Assembly (NCBI GenBank): GCA_041397645.1 | Contig: JAWKWE010000004.1 | Location: forward strand, 1,116,001 to 1,180,000 | DNA length: 64,000 nt | Reading direction: 5' to 3' | DNA from: Hyphomicrobiaceae bacterium | GTDB lineage: Bacteria; Pseudomonadota; Alphaproteobacteria; Rhizobiales; Hyphomicrobiaceae | In this document: positions 1-7,951 of the stretch, in pieces | Layout: each line of letters begins with the position of its first letter | Numbering within the stretch: the stretch's first letter is position 1 | Program-made: the position numbers and the translations under genes | Notes under the pieces: generated by a model | The model's input: only the letters and a program-made list of their open reading frames with translations | The model's database searches: none | What the model was told of the DNA's origin: nothing

Positions 1-1357
1 TTGCCAGAAACCACAGCCCCAGTACGAAGCCTGTCATTCGCGCCGGCGCGAGTTTAGTCATGGATGAAAGACCGACCGGAGAGAGCAGCAATTCGCCGGA
101 CGTTTGCAGAAAGAACAGTCCGGCGAGCCAGATTGGAGACACTTTTCCTTCCGCGGCGAGCTTTGCTGCGGGGATCATCCAGGCGAAGGACAATGCGACG
201 AGCGCTAGGCCAAACGCGAACTTGACCGCGGCAGAGGGCTGACGACGGCCCAGGCGGAGCCAAAGAAGCGCAAACATTGGCGCCAGCAGAACGACGAAGA
301 TCGGATTGACCGCCTGCCAATAGGACGATGGGAAGGGGAGCCCAAAAAACGAATTGACGGTCAAGCGGTCCGCAAAAAGCGACATCGATGTCCCCATCTG
401 CTCGAAGATGGCAAAGAACACCATTGCTGCAATGAACAGAACCCCGATCGCCGCCAGCCGTTGATGATCGCGCGTCCCTTTTTTGACGCACCAAGCAATC
501 CCGGCCAGAGGCAGAACCAGGAACATCCAGCGTAACCACTCCAGGCTCGGCATGTCCGATAGCATCGCTAAAGCCAGCAAGCCGAGCGTGAGGCCCGACA
601 TCGCAACGCCGTCGCGCCAAAGGCCGCGGCGACCCTCCAGCCGTTCGGCAAGTGAGACGGGCTCTTCCAGGACATGACCGGAGCGCATGAATTCGAGCAT
701 GGCTAGCGTCATGCCGACGCCGGCGGCTCCGAAGCCCCAATGCCAACTCGTCGTCGGATCAAAGCCCGCGGCCGTCAGCCAGTCTTTGAATGTCGCACTT
801 TGAGCCAGGAAGCCTGTAACGAGTGGGGCGATGAATGCGCCGATGTTGACGCCCATGTAGAAAATGGAGAAGCCGGCGTCTCTGCGCTCGTCGCCAGGGG
901 CGTACAATGCGCCTACGAGACCGGAGATGTTGGGCTTGAACAGGCCCGTGCCGAGCGCGATCAGAACCAGACCTGTATAGAACGTGGCCAGCGAGGGATA
1001 GGCCAGGCAGTAATGGCCTAGAGCGATGATCCATCCGCCTACCAAAACCGAGCGTCGCGCGCCCAGGATCCTATCGGCGATGAAGCCGCCTGGGATCGAC
1101 AGCATGTAAACGGCCATCGTGTAGTTGCCGTATATTTGCGCAGCATCGGGGGTGGACAGTGCTAGTCCGCCTTGAGCGATCGGCGTGACCATGAACAAGG
1201 TGAGGAGGGCGCGCATTCCGTAATAAGAGAACCGCTCCCACAGCTCGGTGAAAAACAAGCGAGGCAGCCCTGCTGGCTGAGAGGCGAACAGCCCGCTGGA
1301 AACGCGGCTGGTTAGATCGATTGTTGTGCGGGGCCGTGCCGGTTCGGTGCTGCTCAT
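1..1357 (-). CDS. POT/PTR2-family proton-dependent peptide transporter, C-terminus cut by window edge
   Basis: About 452 codons are visible on the minus strand from ATG at 1357, running off the left edge without a stop. The N-terminal part carries the family's ExxER motif in ELWERFSYYGMRALL, and later FYMGVNIGAFIAPLV, which matches the second POT signature. The rest is a series of hydrophobic segments with the length and spacing of a 12-14 helix transporter. Members of this family import di- and tripeptides with protons across the inner membrane. Family length is usually 450-520 residues, so only the last helix or so is missing. There is no strong ribosome site before the ATG, so the start is moderately certain. 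The next gene to the right is divergent. Confidence 0.88.
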   Translation of the reverse strand, partial: MSSTEPARPRTTIDLTSRVSSGLFASQPAGLPRLFFTELWERFSYYGMRALLTLFMVTPIAQGGLALSTPDAAQIYGNYTMAVYMLSIPGGFIADRILGARRSVLVGGWIIALGHYCLAYPSLATFYTGLVLIALGTGLFKPNISGLVGALYAPGDERRDAGFSIFYMGVNIGAFIAPLVTGFLAQSATFKDWLTAAGFDPTTSWHWGFGAAGVGMTLAMLEFMRSGHVLEEPVSLAERLEGRRGLWRDGVAMSGLTLGLLALAMLSDMPSLEWLRWMFLVLPLAGIAWCVKKGTRDHQRLAAIGVLFIAAMVFFAIFEQMGTSMSLFADRLTVNSFFGLPFPSSYWQAVNPIFVVLLAPMFALLWLRLGRRQPSAAVKFAFGLALVALSFAWMIPAAKLAAEGKVSPIWLAGLFFLQTSGELLLSPVGLSSMTKLAPARMTGFVLGLWFLA

Positions 1358-1568
1358 GGAGCAATCTGAGAGCGAACATTACCGAAAGTCAAAGGAGGCG
1401 AAGAAGTTGGCGCAAGATTGTGCATTTGAGCCGCATCCGATGAAAAACTGTCCGTGACCATGCATTGGCGCTCTTGGCGCAGTTTCATCGTGCACCGATA
1501 TTGGATAGAACGGCGCAAGAGCGGGGCGATACGGCCCGAATGCCTTTGATAGTTTTAAGGAGCCGATC

Positions 1569-1961
1569 ATGAATGTTTTTAGACTTTTTCCGTTAGCTTT
1601 GGCCTTGGGCTTTGCCGTACCGACGCAGGCGGCCCACGCGGAAATTCTGTCGGGAACCTGGTCGGGCTCTGGCTATGTGCAGCCCAAGGAAGGCAAACGT
1701 GAAAGCGTGCGGTGCCGTGTTACCTACTCGCCTCAGGGAGCCAAGGTCGTGGCGGTTGCTGCCACGTGCGCATCGGCGTCCGTGACAATCCGCCAGACGG
1801 GGTCGTTGTCGATGGTCTCCGACACCCGTTACGTCGGCGACTTCCACAACCCCGAGTACGACATCTCTGGCCGAGTACGCGTTACGATCAGCGGCAGCTC
1901 TCAAACCGTTACGTTTTCGAGCGCCCGCGGCGGCGGCAGCATGACGCTGCGTCGGCGCTGA
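1569..1961 (+). CDS. small secreted protein of unknown function (130 aa)
   Basis: The product begins with a clear Sec signal peptide (residues 1-24, hydrophobic core then AAHA) and a mature part of about 105 residues. The mature part is rich in Ser, Thr, Gly and Val, looks like a beta-rich periplasmic domain (SGTWSGSGYV, then alternating hydrophobic strands) and ends in RRR. Two Cys residues could form a disulfide. AAGGAG sits at a good distance before the ATG. A strong terminator follows. I do not recognise a named family; similar small exported proteins are common in Hyphomicrobiales. Confidence 0.75.
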   Translation: MNVFRLFPLALALGFAVPTQAAHAEILSGTWSGSGYVQPKEGKRESVRCRVTYSPQGAKVVAVAATCASASVTIRQTGSLSMVSDTRYVGDFHNPEYDISGRVRVTISGSSQTVTFSSARGGGSMTLRRR

Positions 1962-1990
1962 GCCTCATCATTGTTATTGCAGAAAAAGAA

Positions 1991-2026
1991 AACGTCACCC
2001 AGCTTTCGCCGGGTGACGTTTTTTCG
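1991..2026 (+). terminator. Rho-independent terminator, probably bidirectional
   Basis: A perfect 10-bp stem (aacgtcaccc / gggtgacgtt) with a 10-base loop is followed by four more T. It lies between two convergent genes, and the A-rich left flank would let it also work for the GNAT gene on the minus strand. Confidence 0.85.
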
Positions 2027-2111
2027 TAGTTCTTGTGGGCTTTCCTAAGGAGGTCGCCAACCCGCTGTAGTTTGGGGCTGCTCGGCCAATCAACAACGCA
2101 AAGCGCTACAC

Positions 2112-2624
2112 TCAGAGCGCGGCCTCAAGAAGGACGAGCATGGGATCGCCCTCAATGCCGTGTGCGGTAAAGCCCATCGTTCGCTCCAGCTCGATTGTGC
2201 AGTGGTTCTCACGGCTCTCGATGGACTGCAGCTTCTTGATGCCGCGGGCCTTGGCAACTTCAGTAACGTATTTGAGAAGGGCCGACTCAATTCCCTTGCC
2301 CTTGAAGTCGCTGTGAACGGTGAATGCAACCTCGGCCGTCTGGAGTGATTTGTCGGCGGCGAGCATAGCATTGCCGATGATCTCCTTGCTGCCAGGTTCG
2401 AATACGAGGAAGTCCTCCGTCTGCCGGTGATCCACATGGGTCATGGCAGCAATCTGCTCAGGCGAGACCTTTTGGATCGCGCTCAGAAACCGGAACCGCA
2501 GATCATCCTTGGAGACGTGCTCGAAGAAGGCGGACAGGGCGGGATCGTCCTGCTCATTTGCCGGGCGTACGCGGATGCGAAAGCCTGTGCGGGTCTGGAG
2601 CTCAACAGTGTCGTTCGTGGTCAT
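2112..2624 (-). CDS. GNAT-family N-acetyltransferase (170 aa)
   Basis: The 170-residue protein has the GNAT core: VRPANEQDDPALSAFF near residue 20, an acetyl-CoA loop region around SDFKGKGIESALL (about residues 106-118, a variant of the Q/RxxGxG/A motif) and the terminal beta strand region. It resembles the GNAT domain at the C-terminus of protein lysine acetyltransferases of the Pat type, but stands alone here. The substrate cannot be inferred. GAGGAG lies 8-9 bases before the ATG, which supports the start. Confidence 0.8.
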   Translation of the reverse strand: MTTNDTVELQTRTGFRIRVRPANEQDDPALSAFFEHVSKDDLRFRFLSAIQKVSPEQIAAMTHVDHRQTEDFLVFEPGSKEIIGNAMLAADKSLQTAEVAFTVHSDFKGKGIESALLKYVTEVAKARGIKKLQSIESRENHCTIELERTMGFTAHGIEGDPMLVLLEAAL

Positions 2625-3003
2625 TTCGCCGATCTCCTCAGTCTATCTACGGCCACGTTGGAGCGCACGAATCTGCGCAGCCAGTGAGTCGTCGAGTGTT
2701 ATGTAATCGCCTGAACTGGAAGAGAAAATGGAGGTTGCTGCATGGCAGCGATGGCGATCGTGCAGCGCGGCAATGCCGCGTTAGGAGTTGATCGAACTCA
2801 TGGCGGGGCGACGTCGGCGCAATTCGGCCCGCTTCGTCTGACATTGGCAATTACGGCGATGTCTGACGGGTGCTCCAAGTCGTCGAAATTGCTGTGGGCG
2901 GTTCATGGCCATCCAAGATGACCCATAGTCGGCGCTTGCAGTTCTGCTAGATGGACTATGACAGAGTAATGACAATGAGCGTTGGACCGGGAAAGGCGCC
3001 AGC
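2625..3003. other. 379-base intergenic region
   Basis: It lies between the divergent GNAT and PQQ-dehydrogenase genes. The only thing I can support in it is a candidate 59-codon gene with a strong ribosome site, listed separately. I see no clear promoter pair and no repeat. Confidence 0.5.
2742..2921 (+). CDS. candidate small protein (59 aa), unknown
   Basis: An uninterrupted 59-codon frame runs from ATG 2742 to TGA 2919-2921. GGAGG lies 7 bases upstream of the ATG, a better ribosome site than many real genes here have. The product starts MAAMAIVQRGNAALG, has a moderately hydrophobic middle (LRLTLAITAM) and one Cys, and matches no family I know. It would lie just upstream of the sugar dehydrogenase on the same strand. 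It may equally be a chance frame in a GC-rich gap. Confidence 0.33.
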   Translation: MAAMAIVQRGNAALGVDRTHGGATSAQFGPLRLTLAITAMSDGCSKSSKLLWAVHGHPR

Positions 3004-4269
3004 ATGACTCAGGACTTTGGTTCCAATTTGGGGTCGCTACGTGCAGTTGCCGTGGCGGTTTTTTTTTGCGCGGGTCTGCTCGGCGCTGGCGCTGGCCGCG
3101 TCCTTGCGGATGAGAGCCAGCCAGCAATTGTTGACGATCTGACGGGGCCTGGGTCCGTCATTCCCGTCAAACCGCCGGCGTCGGAAATGAAGTTTGAGCC
3201 GCGCAAGTTCGTCGGGCCATTGGAGATGCCGTGGGGTATGGCCTTCTTGCCCGATGGCCGTTTGCTGGTGACGGAGCGCCCTGGCCGTCTGCGCGTCATC
3301 GAGAACGGGCTCTTGGACGAAGTGCCGATCGCGGGAACGCCCGAAGTAATGGCTGCTGGCCATTCCGGTTTGCTTGATGTGCTGGTCGATCGCGACTTTC
3401 CCAACAACCAGCGAATCTTCTTGAGCTACATGCACGGCGTCAAAGGCGCGATCAATACGCGCGTGATGAGCGCGCGCCTAGACGGGCACGCGCTGACCGA
3501 GCAGAAAGTCATCTTTGATAGCCGTCCAGCCTTGCCCGGTACCGACCAGATCGGCGGCCGCCTCGCTTATGGGCCGGACAACAATCTTTACCTGACGATC
3601 GGTGACCGTTTCGAAATGAATCGCGCCCAGGATCTGATGGATCATTCCGGATCTATCGTGCGCTTCCGCGAGGACGGGTCCATTCCGGAAGACAATCCGT
3701 TCGTCGGACGCAGCGACGCATTGCCGGAGATCTATAGCTACGGGCACCGCAATCCTCAGGGTTTGGTTGTGCGCAACGGCAAGCTCTGGGAAATCGAGCA
3801 TGGACCTCAAGGCGGCGACGAGCTCAACGTCCTTGAGCCGGGCGGCAACTATGGTTGGCCGCTGGTGACATTTGGCATTGGGTACGATGGTAAGATCATC
3901 TCCGATCGCACAAGCGCGCCGGGCCTCATCGATCCGATCTACAAATGGGTGCCTTCGGTTGCGCCGTCGAGCCTCGCTGTCTACTCGGGCAATGTGATGC
4001 CGGACGATTGGCAGGGGACGTTCATTCTCGGGACGCTCTCAGGTGAGCGGCTTGTGCATCTGACCATCGTCGATGGCGCGGTGGTACGCGAGGAGCAGCT
4101 TTTGGAGAAGAAAATCGGGCGCATCCGCAATGTCGCCGTTGGGCCCGATGGTTACATCTATCTTCTCACCGATGGTGGGGAGGCGGCAATCTATCGCCTC
4201 GATCCGGTGACCGATGAAGTCGCCACAGGTGGTGGTCAAACTCCGGCTTCCGGTTCGGATCGCGACTGA
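3004..4269 (+). CDS. PQQ-dependent sugar dehydrogenase, soluble periplasmic (GSDH / aldose sugar dehydrogenase type)
   Basis: The 421-residue protein has a hydrophobic signal peptide (about residues 12-35) and a six-bladed propeller domain with family landmarks: PWGMAFLPDGRLLVTERPGRL (about 75-95), GLLDVLVDRDFPNN, and YGHRNPQGLVV followed by HGPQGGDELN (about 240-270). These match the glucose/sorbosone dehydrogenase family (YliI-like). Such enzymes oxidise aldose sugars in the periplasm with bound PQQ and calcium and pass electrons to the respiratory chain. No pqq synthesis genes are in this window. GGAAAGG precedes the ATG. Confidence 0.88.
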   Translation: MTQDFGSNLGSLRAVAVAVFFCAGLLGAGAGRVLADESQPAIVDDLTGPGSVIPVKPPASEMKFEPRKFVGPLEMPWGMAFLPDGRLLVTERPGRLRVIENGLLDEVPIAGTPEVMAAGHSGLLDVLVDRDFPNNQRIFLSYMHGVKGAINTRVMSARLDGHALTEQKVIFDSRPALPGTDQIGGRLAYGPDNNLYLTIGDRFEMNRAQDLMDHSGSIVRFREDGSIPEDNPFVGRSDALPEIYSYGHRNPQGLVVRNGKLWEIEHGPQGGDELNVLEPGGNYGWPLVTFGIGYDGKIISDRTSAPGLIDPIYKWVPSVAPSSLAVYSGNVMPDDWQGTFILGTLSGERLVHLTIVDGAVVREEQLLEKKIGRIRNVAVGPDGYIYLLTDGGEAAIYRLDPVTDEVATGGGQTPASGSDRD

Positions 4270-4306
4270 AATGCTGGCGCACCATTCAGGTGCTTGAACT
4301 GCCGCC

Positions 4307-4810
4307 TTAAGTATCTGATGGCATGTCATGCCAGGAGTCGAACGTGGCGGCCTGTCCTGCAGGCCGCCCGTTTGCATCCAGGAGGTTCCATATCGTGACG
4401 TTCTTGATGAGGAACCTGCGCCCAGTCGCGCTAATGCGAACACCATCATAGCCGCTGACAAATCCGCATGTAGCGACATCCTTCAATAGGCGCTCGCGGG
4501 CCTCCCTCAGCACCGGTTCGGCGGTGAGGCGGGAAGGCATGACGATGAGGGCCTCCGGCGTCGTCTGCCAAAGATCGAGCGCGATGCGATTGGCGTAGTC
4601 GAGGATCGGGTCGGACTGGGTCCCGTGTGAAAGCACCGCGAAGGGCGCCGAATAGAGTCTTCGGGCATCCTCCAGGGCTTGTCCGGCGCGTGGGATCAGT
4701 TGCCGTCCCACCGCGCGCTCGAAGCTGTCGAGAAGGATCTGCGTGCGTGCGGTCCAAGCGGATCTCAGCGGCTCTGAGATGTTCAAATCGAAGTTTGCGA
4801 TGTCAGGCAT
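4307..4810 (-). CDS. MEKHLA-domain protein (167 aa)
   Basis: The C-terminal half matches the MEKHLA domain, a PAS-like fold: LDLWQTTPEALIVMPSRLTAEP, then GFVSGYDGVRISATGRRF and FLIKNVTIWNLLD near the end. No other domain is visible. The frame stays open for 26 more codons upstream, but that stretch looks non-coding in composition, so I start at the ATG of MPDIANF. The function of the stand-alone domain in bacteria is not settled; in plants it sits at the end of some homeodomain regulators. It is convergent with the sugar dehydrogenase and divergent from rpsO. Confidence 0.75.
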   Translation of the reverse strand: MPDIANFDLNISEPLRSAWTARTQILLDSFERAVGRQLIPRAGQALEDARRLYSAPFAVLSHGTQSDPILDYANRIALDLWQTTPEALIVMPSRLTAEPVLREARERLLKDVATCGFVSGYDGVRISATGRRFLIKNVTIWNLLDANGRPAGQAATFDSWHDMPSDT

Positions 4811-5052
4811 TGGGGCGGCGCGGGTCAAATGAGATGTTGGGACTAAACGGTATCTGATACCGAGGGCAAGGGCCTGCGCGAAACACACCGATCAACCTCA
4901 GTCTAATGCGTCGGAACGGATTGATCTGCTTGTCTTGCGGCCTGTCGGGGACAGAAAGAATGACCTTCGGACCGTGGGCTCGGCCATCATCTTATTGATA
5001 TTGCTGCATGTTCTTGCTCAGAATTGTTCCTCGCCTTTTCTGTCGTTTCGTG

Positions 5053-5099
5053 TATAAGTTGCGGCGCGCGCGGGACTTTGAGCCCGCGCGCAGTTTTTT
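5053..5099 (+). promoter_or_regulatory. rpsO promoter -10 and 5'-leader hairpin
   Basis: TATAAG at 5053-5058 is a good -10; no clear -35 is seen. A perfect 9-bp GC stem (5066-5074 with 5083-5091, loop 8) follows, then AG and six T. Transcription from this -10 would begin almost at the foot of the hairpin. The gap 4811-5168 holds nothing else I can support. The hairpin cannot serve the upstream gene, which is on the other strand, so it is a leader element of rpsO: an attenuator, an mRNA-stabilising 5' stem, or part of an S15 binding site. Confidence 0.55.
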
Positions 5100-5168
5100 G
5101 GTGACCTGGCTGGACGACATCCCGGCTATGGCCGCCCGTGATCAACACCTACTCATAAGGAGAACCCG

Positions 5169-5450
5169 ATGTCGGAGATCGCACCGCACCGTCGTGCGGC
5201 GAAAGCTGCTGTCATCAAGGACAATGCGACCAAGACCAACGACACCGGCTCGCCGGAGGTCCAGATCGCTGTTCTGACCCACCGCATCAACGAGCTGACG
5301 GAGCACTTCAAGCTCCATAAGAAAGACAACCATTCGCGTCGCGGCCTGCTCAAGATGGTTTCGCAGCGTCGCCAGCTCCTCGACTACGTCAAGGGCAAGG
5401 ACGCCGCTCGTTATCAGAAGATCATCGAGAAGAACGGCATCCGCCGCTAA
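5169..5450 (+). CDS. rpsO: 30S ribosomal protein S15
   Basis: The 93-residue product is S15, with the signatures TGSPEVQIAVLTHRINELT, the loop KKDNHSRRGLLKMVS that contacts 16S rRNA, and the IRR ending. It binds the central domain of 16S rRNA early in small-subunit assembly and bridges to the large subunit. AAGGAG lies 8 bases before the ATG. It is a few residues longer at the N-terminus (MSEIAPHRR) than the usual 89. The arrangement with pnp 199 bases downstream is the classic one, so the two probably share a transcript that PNPase and RNases process. Confidence 0.98.
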   Translation: MSEIAPHRRAAKAAVIKDNATKTNDTGSPEVQIAVLTHRINELTEHFKLHKKDNHSRRGLLKMVSQRRQLLDYVKGKDAARYQKIIEKNGIRR

Positions 5451-5649
5451 CGGCTGCTCAGCGCGCTTGGTCAACAGGCGCGCATTTGTGGCAAAGGACG
5501 GCCCCATGGCCGCATGCTTTCAATGACGAGACCGTGTGTGCGCTGGTGCTTTTGAAGCCCTGGCGCATGCGCCGTTTGTACCGACAGGGTTGGCACAAAC
5601 GAACGACCGATGACCGAGATAGAAGCGTAAACGAAAGACGATAACCGAT

Positions 5650-7860
5650 ATGTTTGACATCCATCGCGTGGAAATTGACTGGGGTGGCCGCAAGCTGACG
5701 CTGGAAACAGGGCACATGGCCCGCCAGGCGGATGCCGCCGTCGTGGCCCAGTATGGCGAGACAAGCGTGCTTGCCACCGTTGTTGCAGCCCGCTCCGTGA
5801 AGCCGGGCATCGACTTCTTCCCCCTGACCGTAAATTATCAGGAACGCACCTACGCCGCCGGCAAAATTCCCGGCGGCTATTTCAAGCGCGAAGGCCGTCC
5901 GACCGAGAAGGAGACGCTGACCTCGCGCCTGATCGACCGGCCTATTCGCCCGCTGTTTGTGGAAGGCTTCAAGAACGAGACCCAGGTAGTCGTCACCGTT
6001 CTTTCCCACGACTTGGAAAACGATCCCGACGTACTGGGCATGGTGGCTGCATCGGCAGCGCTTACCCTGTCGGGTCTTCCTTTCCTCGGCCCCATCGGCG
6101 CGGCGCGCGTCGGCGTCATCAACGGTGAGTTCGTACTCAATCCGATGGTCGACGAGATGGCCGAATCCTCCCTCGACCTCGTCATTGCCGGAACGCAGGA
6201 CGCCGTGATGATGGTTGAATCGGAAGCCAAGGAGCTTCCCGAAAAGCAGATGCTGGAAGCGGTCATGTTCGGCCATAAGCACATCCAGCCCGTGATCCAG
6301 GCAATCATCAAGCTTGCCGAGACGGCCGCCAAAGAGCCCTGGGACATCAAGCTCCCCGACTTCGACAAGTACAAGGACAAGGTCAAGGAGCTGGCCGAGA
6401 AGACGCTGCGCGAGGCGTTCTCGACACCTGAGAAGCAGAAGCGCAACGCGCTTGTCGACGAGGCCCACGACAAGGTCTTTGCCGAGATCGATACCGGCGA
6501 TGATCCCAACGAGAAGGTGCTTCTGGCCGACACCTTCAAGAAGCTTGAGATGGACATCATGCGTACGGATGTCGTCAAGACGGGCCAGCGCATCGACGGG
6601 CGCGATCTAAAGACGGTCCGTCCAATTCTCTCGGAAGTTCACGTACTGCCGCGCACGCACGGGTCCGCCCTTTTCACACGTGGTGAGACGCAAGCTCTCG
6701 TGGTTGCCACACTCGGCACAGGCGAGGACGAGCAGTACATCGACAGCTTGGAAGGCACCAAGAAAGAGCGCTTCCTGCTGCACTACAACTTCCCTCCCTA
6801 CTCGGTTGGCGAAGTCGGCCGCATGGGATCGCCAGGGCGGCGCGAAATCGGTCACGGCAAGCTTGCTTGGCGCGCCGTGCGTCCGATGCTCCCCTCGCAG
6901 GAGGAGTTCCCCTACACGATCCGCGTGGTCTCCGAGATCATGGAGTCCAACGGCTCCTCGTCCATGGCGACCGTTTGCGGCTCGTCGCTGGCGCTTATGG
7001 ATGCTGGTGTGCCGTTGAAATCGCCGATCGCCGGTATTGCGATGGGCCTCATCAAGGAGGGCGAAGAGTTCGCCGTCCTCTCCGACATTCTTGGCGATGA
7101 GGATCACCTCGGCGACATGGACTTCAAGGTGGCGGGCACCGAAAACGGCGTCACGTCGCTGCAGATGGACATCAAGATCACGGGCATAACCGAGGAAATC
7201 ATGCGCGTGGCACTTGAGCAGGCCAATGCAGGCCGCCTGCACATCCTGGGTGAAATGGCCAAGGCCATCACCGGCTCGCGTCAGGAGCTCGGCGAGTACG
7301 CGCCACGCATCGAAACGATCAAGATCCCGACCGACAAGATCCGCGAAGTGATCGGGTCGGGGGGTTCGGTAATCCGCGAAATCGTGGCTGAATCGGGTGC
7401 CAAGATCGACATTTCGGATGATGGCACTGTGAAGATCGCGTCCGCAAACCGCGAGTCGATCGAAAAGGCGCTGGACCGTATCCGCGGCATCACCAGCGAG
7501 CCCGAGGTCGGCGAGATCTACAAGGGCAAGGTCGTCAAGATTATGGAGTTCGGCGCGTTCGTGAACTTCTTTGGTGCGAAGGATGGCCTTGTGCACATCT
7601 CTCAACTGACGAATGGCCGTCCGGCTACGGTTGGCGAAGTCGTCAAGGAAGGTCAGGAAGTCTACGTGAAGCTTCTTGGCTTTGACGATCGCGGCAAGGT
7701 GCGCCTGTCGATGAAGATCGTCGATCAGGAGACCGGCAAGGAAATCCCGCGCGCCGAGGGCGAGCCGGAAGAGGTGTTCGAGTCGCGACCGCCGCGCCGT
7801 GAGGGCGGACGGGGTGATCGTGGCGGCCGTGATCGCGGACCGCGCCGAGACCGCGGCTAA
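5650..7860 (+). CDS. pnp: polyribonucleotide nucleotidyltransferase (PNPase)
   Basis: The 736-residue protein has two RNase PH cores (about 1-230 and 315-550) joined by an alpha-helical linker, then a KH domain (about 555-615, IGSGGSVIREI) and an S1 domain (about 620-690, GEIYKGKVVKIMEFGAFVNF). The tail is rich in Arg, Gly and Asp. It degrades RNA 3' to 5' with phosphate, and in the degradosome works with RNase E. Phosphate-site residues are in SPGRREIGHG. The ribosome site is weak, in keeping with co-transcription with rpsO and the known autocontrol of pnp at its leader. Confidence 0.98.
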   Translation: MFDIHRVEIDWGGRKLTLETGHMARQADAAVVAQYGETSVLATVVAARSVKPGIDFFPLTVNYQERTYAAGKIPGGYFKREGRPTEKETLTSRLIDRPIRPLFVEGFKNETQVVVTVLSHDLENDPDVLGMVAASAALTLSGLPFLGPIGAARVGVINGEFVLNPMVDEMAESSLDLVIAGTQDAVMMVESEAKELPEKQMLEAVMFGHKHIQPVIQAIIKLAETAAKEPWDIKLPDFDKYKDKVKELAEKTLREAFSTPEKQKRNALVDEAHDKVFAEIDTGDDPNEKVLLADTFKKLEMDIMRTDVVKTGQRIDGRDLKTVRPILSEVHVLPRTHGSALFTRGETQALVVATLGTGEDEQYIDSLEGTKKERFLLHYNFPPYSVGEVGRMGSPGRREIGHGKLAWRAVRPMLPSQEEFPYTIRVVSEIMESNGSSSMATVCGSSLALMDAGVPLKSPIAGIAMGLIKEGEEFAVLSDILGDEDHLGDMDFKVAGTENGVTSLQMDIKITGITEEIMRVALEQANAGRLHILGEMAKAITGSRQELGEYAPRIETIKIPTDKIREVIGSGGSVIREIVAESGAKIDISDDGTVKIASANRESIEKALDRIRGITSEPEVGEIYKGKVVKIMEFGAFVNFFGAKDGLVHISQLTNGRPATVGEVVKEGQEVYVKLLGFDDRGKVRLSMKIVDQETGKEIPRAEGEPEEVFESRPPRREGGRGDRGGRDRGPRRDRG

Positions 7861-7890
7861 GTTCGCTTTCTAAACAACGAAGATAAGGCA

Positions 7891-7925
7891 AGCGCCGGAC
7901 CAAACTGTTGGTCCGGCGCTTTTCG
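7891..7925 (+). terminator. Rho-independent terminator after pnp
   Basis: A perfect 11-bp stem (agcgccggacc / ggtccggcgct) with an 8-base loop is followed by a short T run. It separates pnp from the convergent membrane-protein gene. Confidence 0.85.
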
Positions 7926-7951
7926 TTGTTTCGTGGAAATATGCGCGTAGC

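Noticed and set aside
2781..3005. A 74-codon minus-strand frame before the sugar dehydrogenase
   Set aside because: It covers the start of the dehydrogenase, lacks a ribosome site and has an Arg-rich random composition.
5458..7605. Long minus-strand frames (336 and 332 codons) opposite pnp
   Set aside because: They are codon-bias shadows of PNPase, which is certain on the plus strand.
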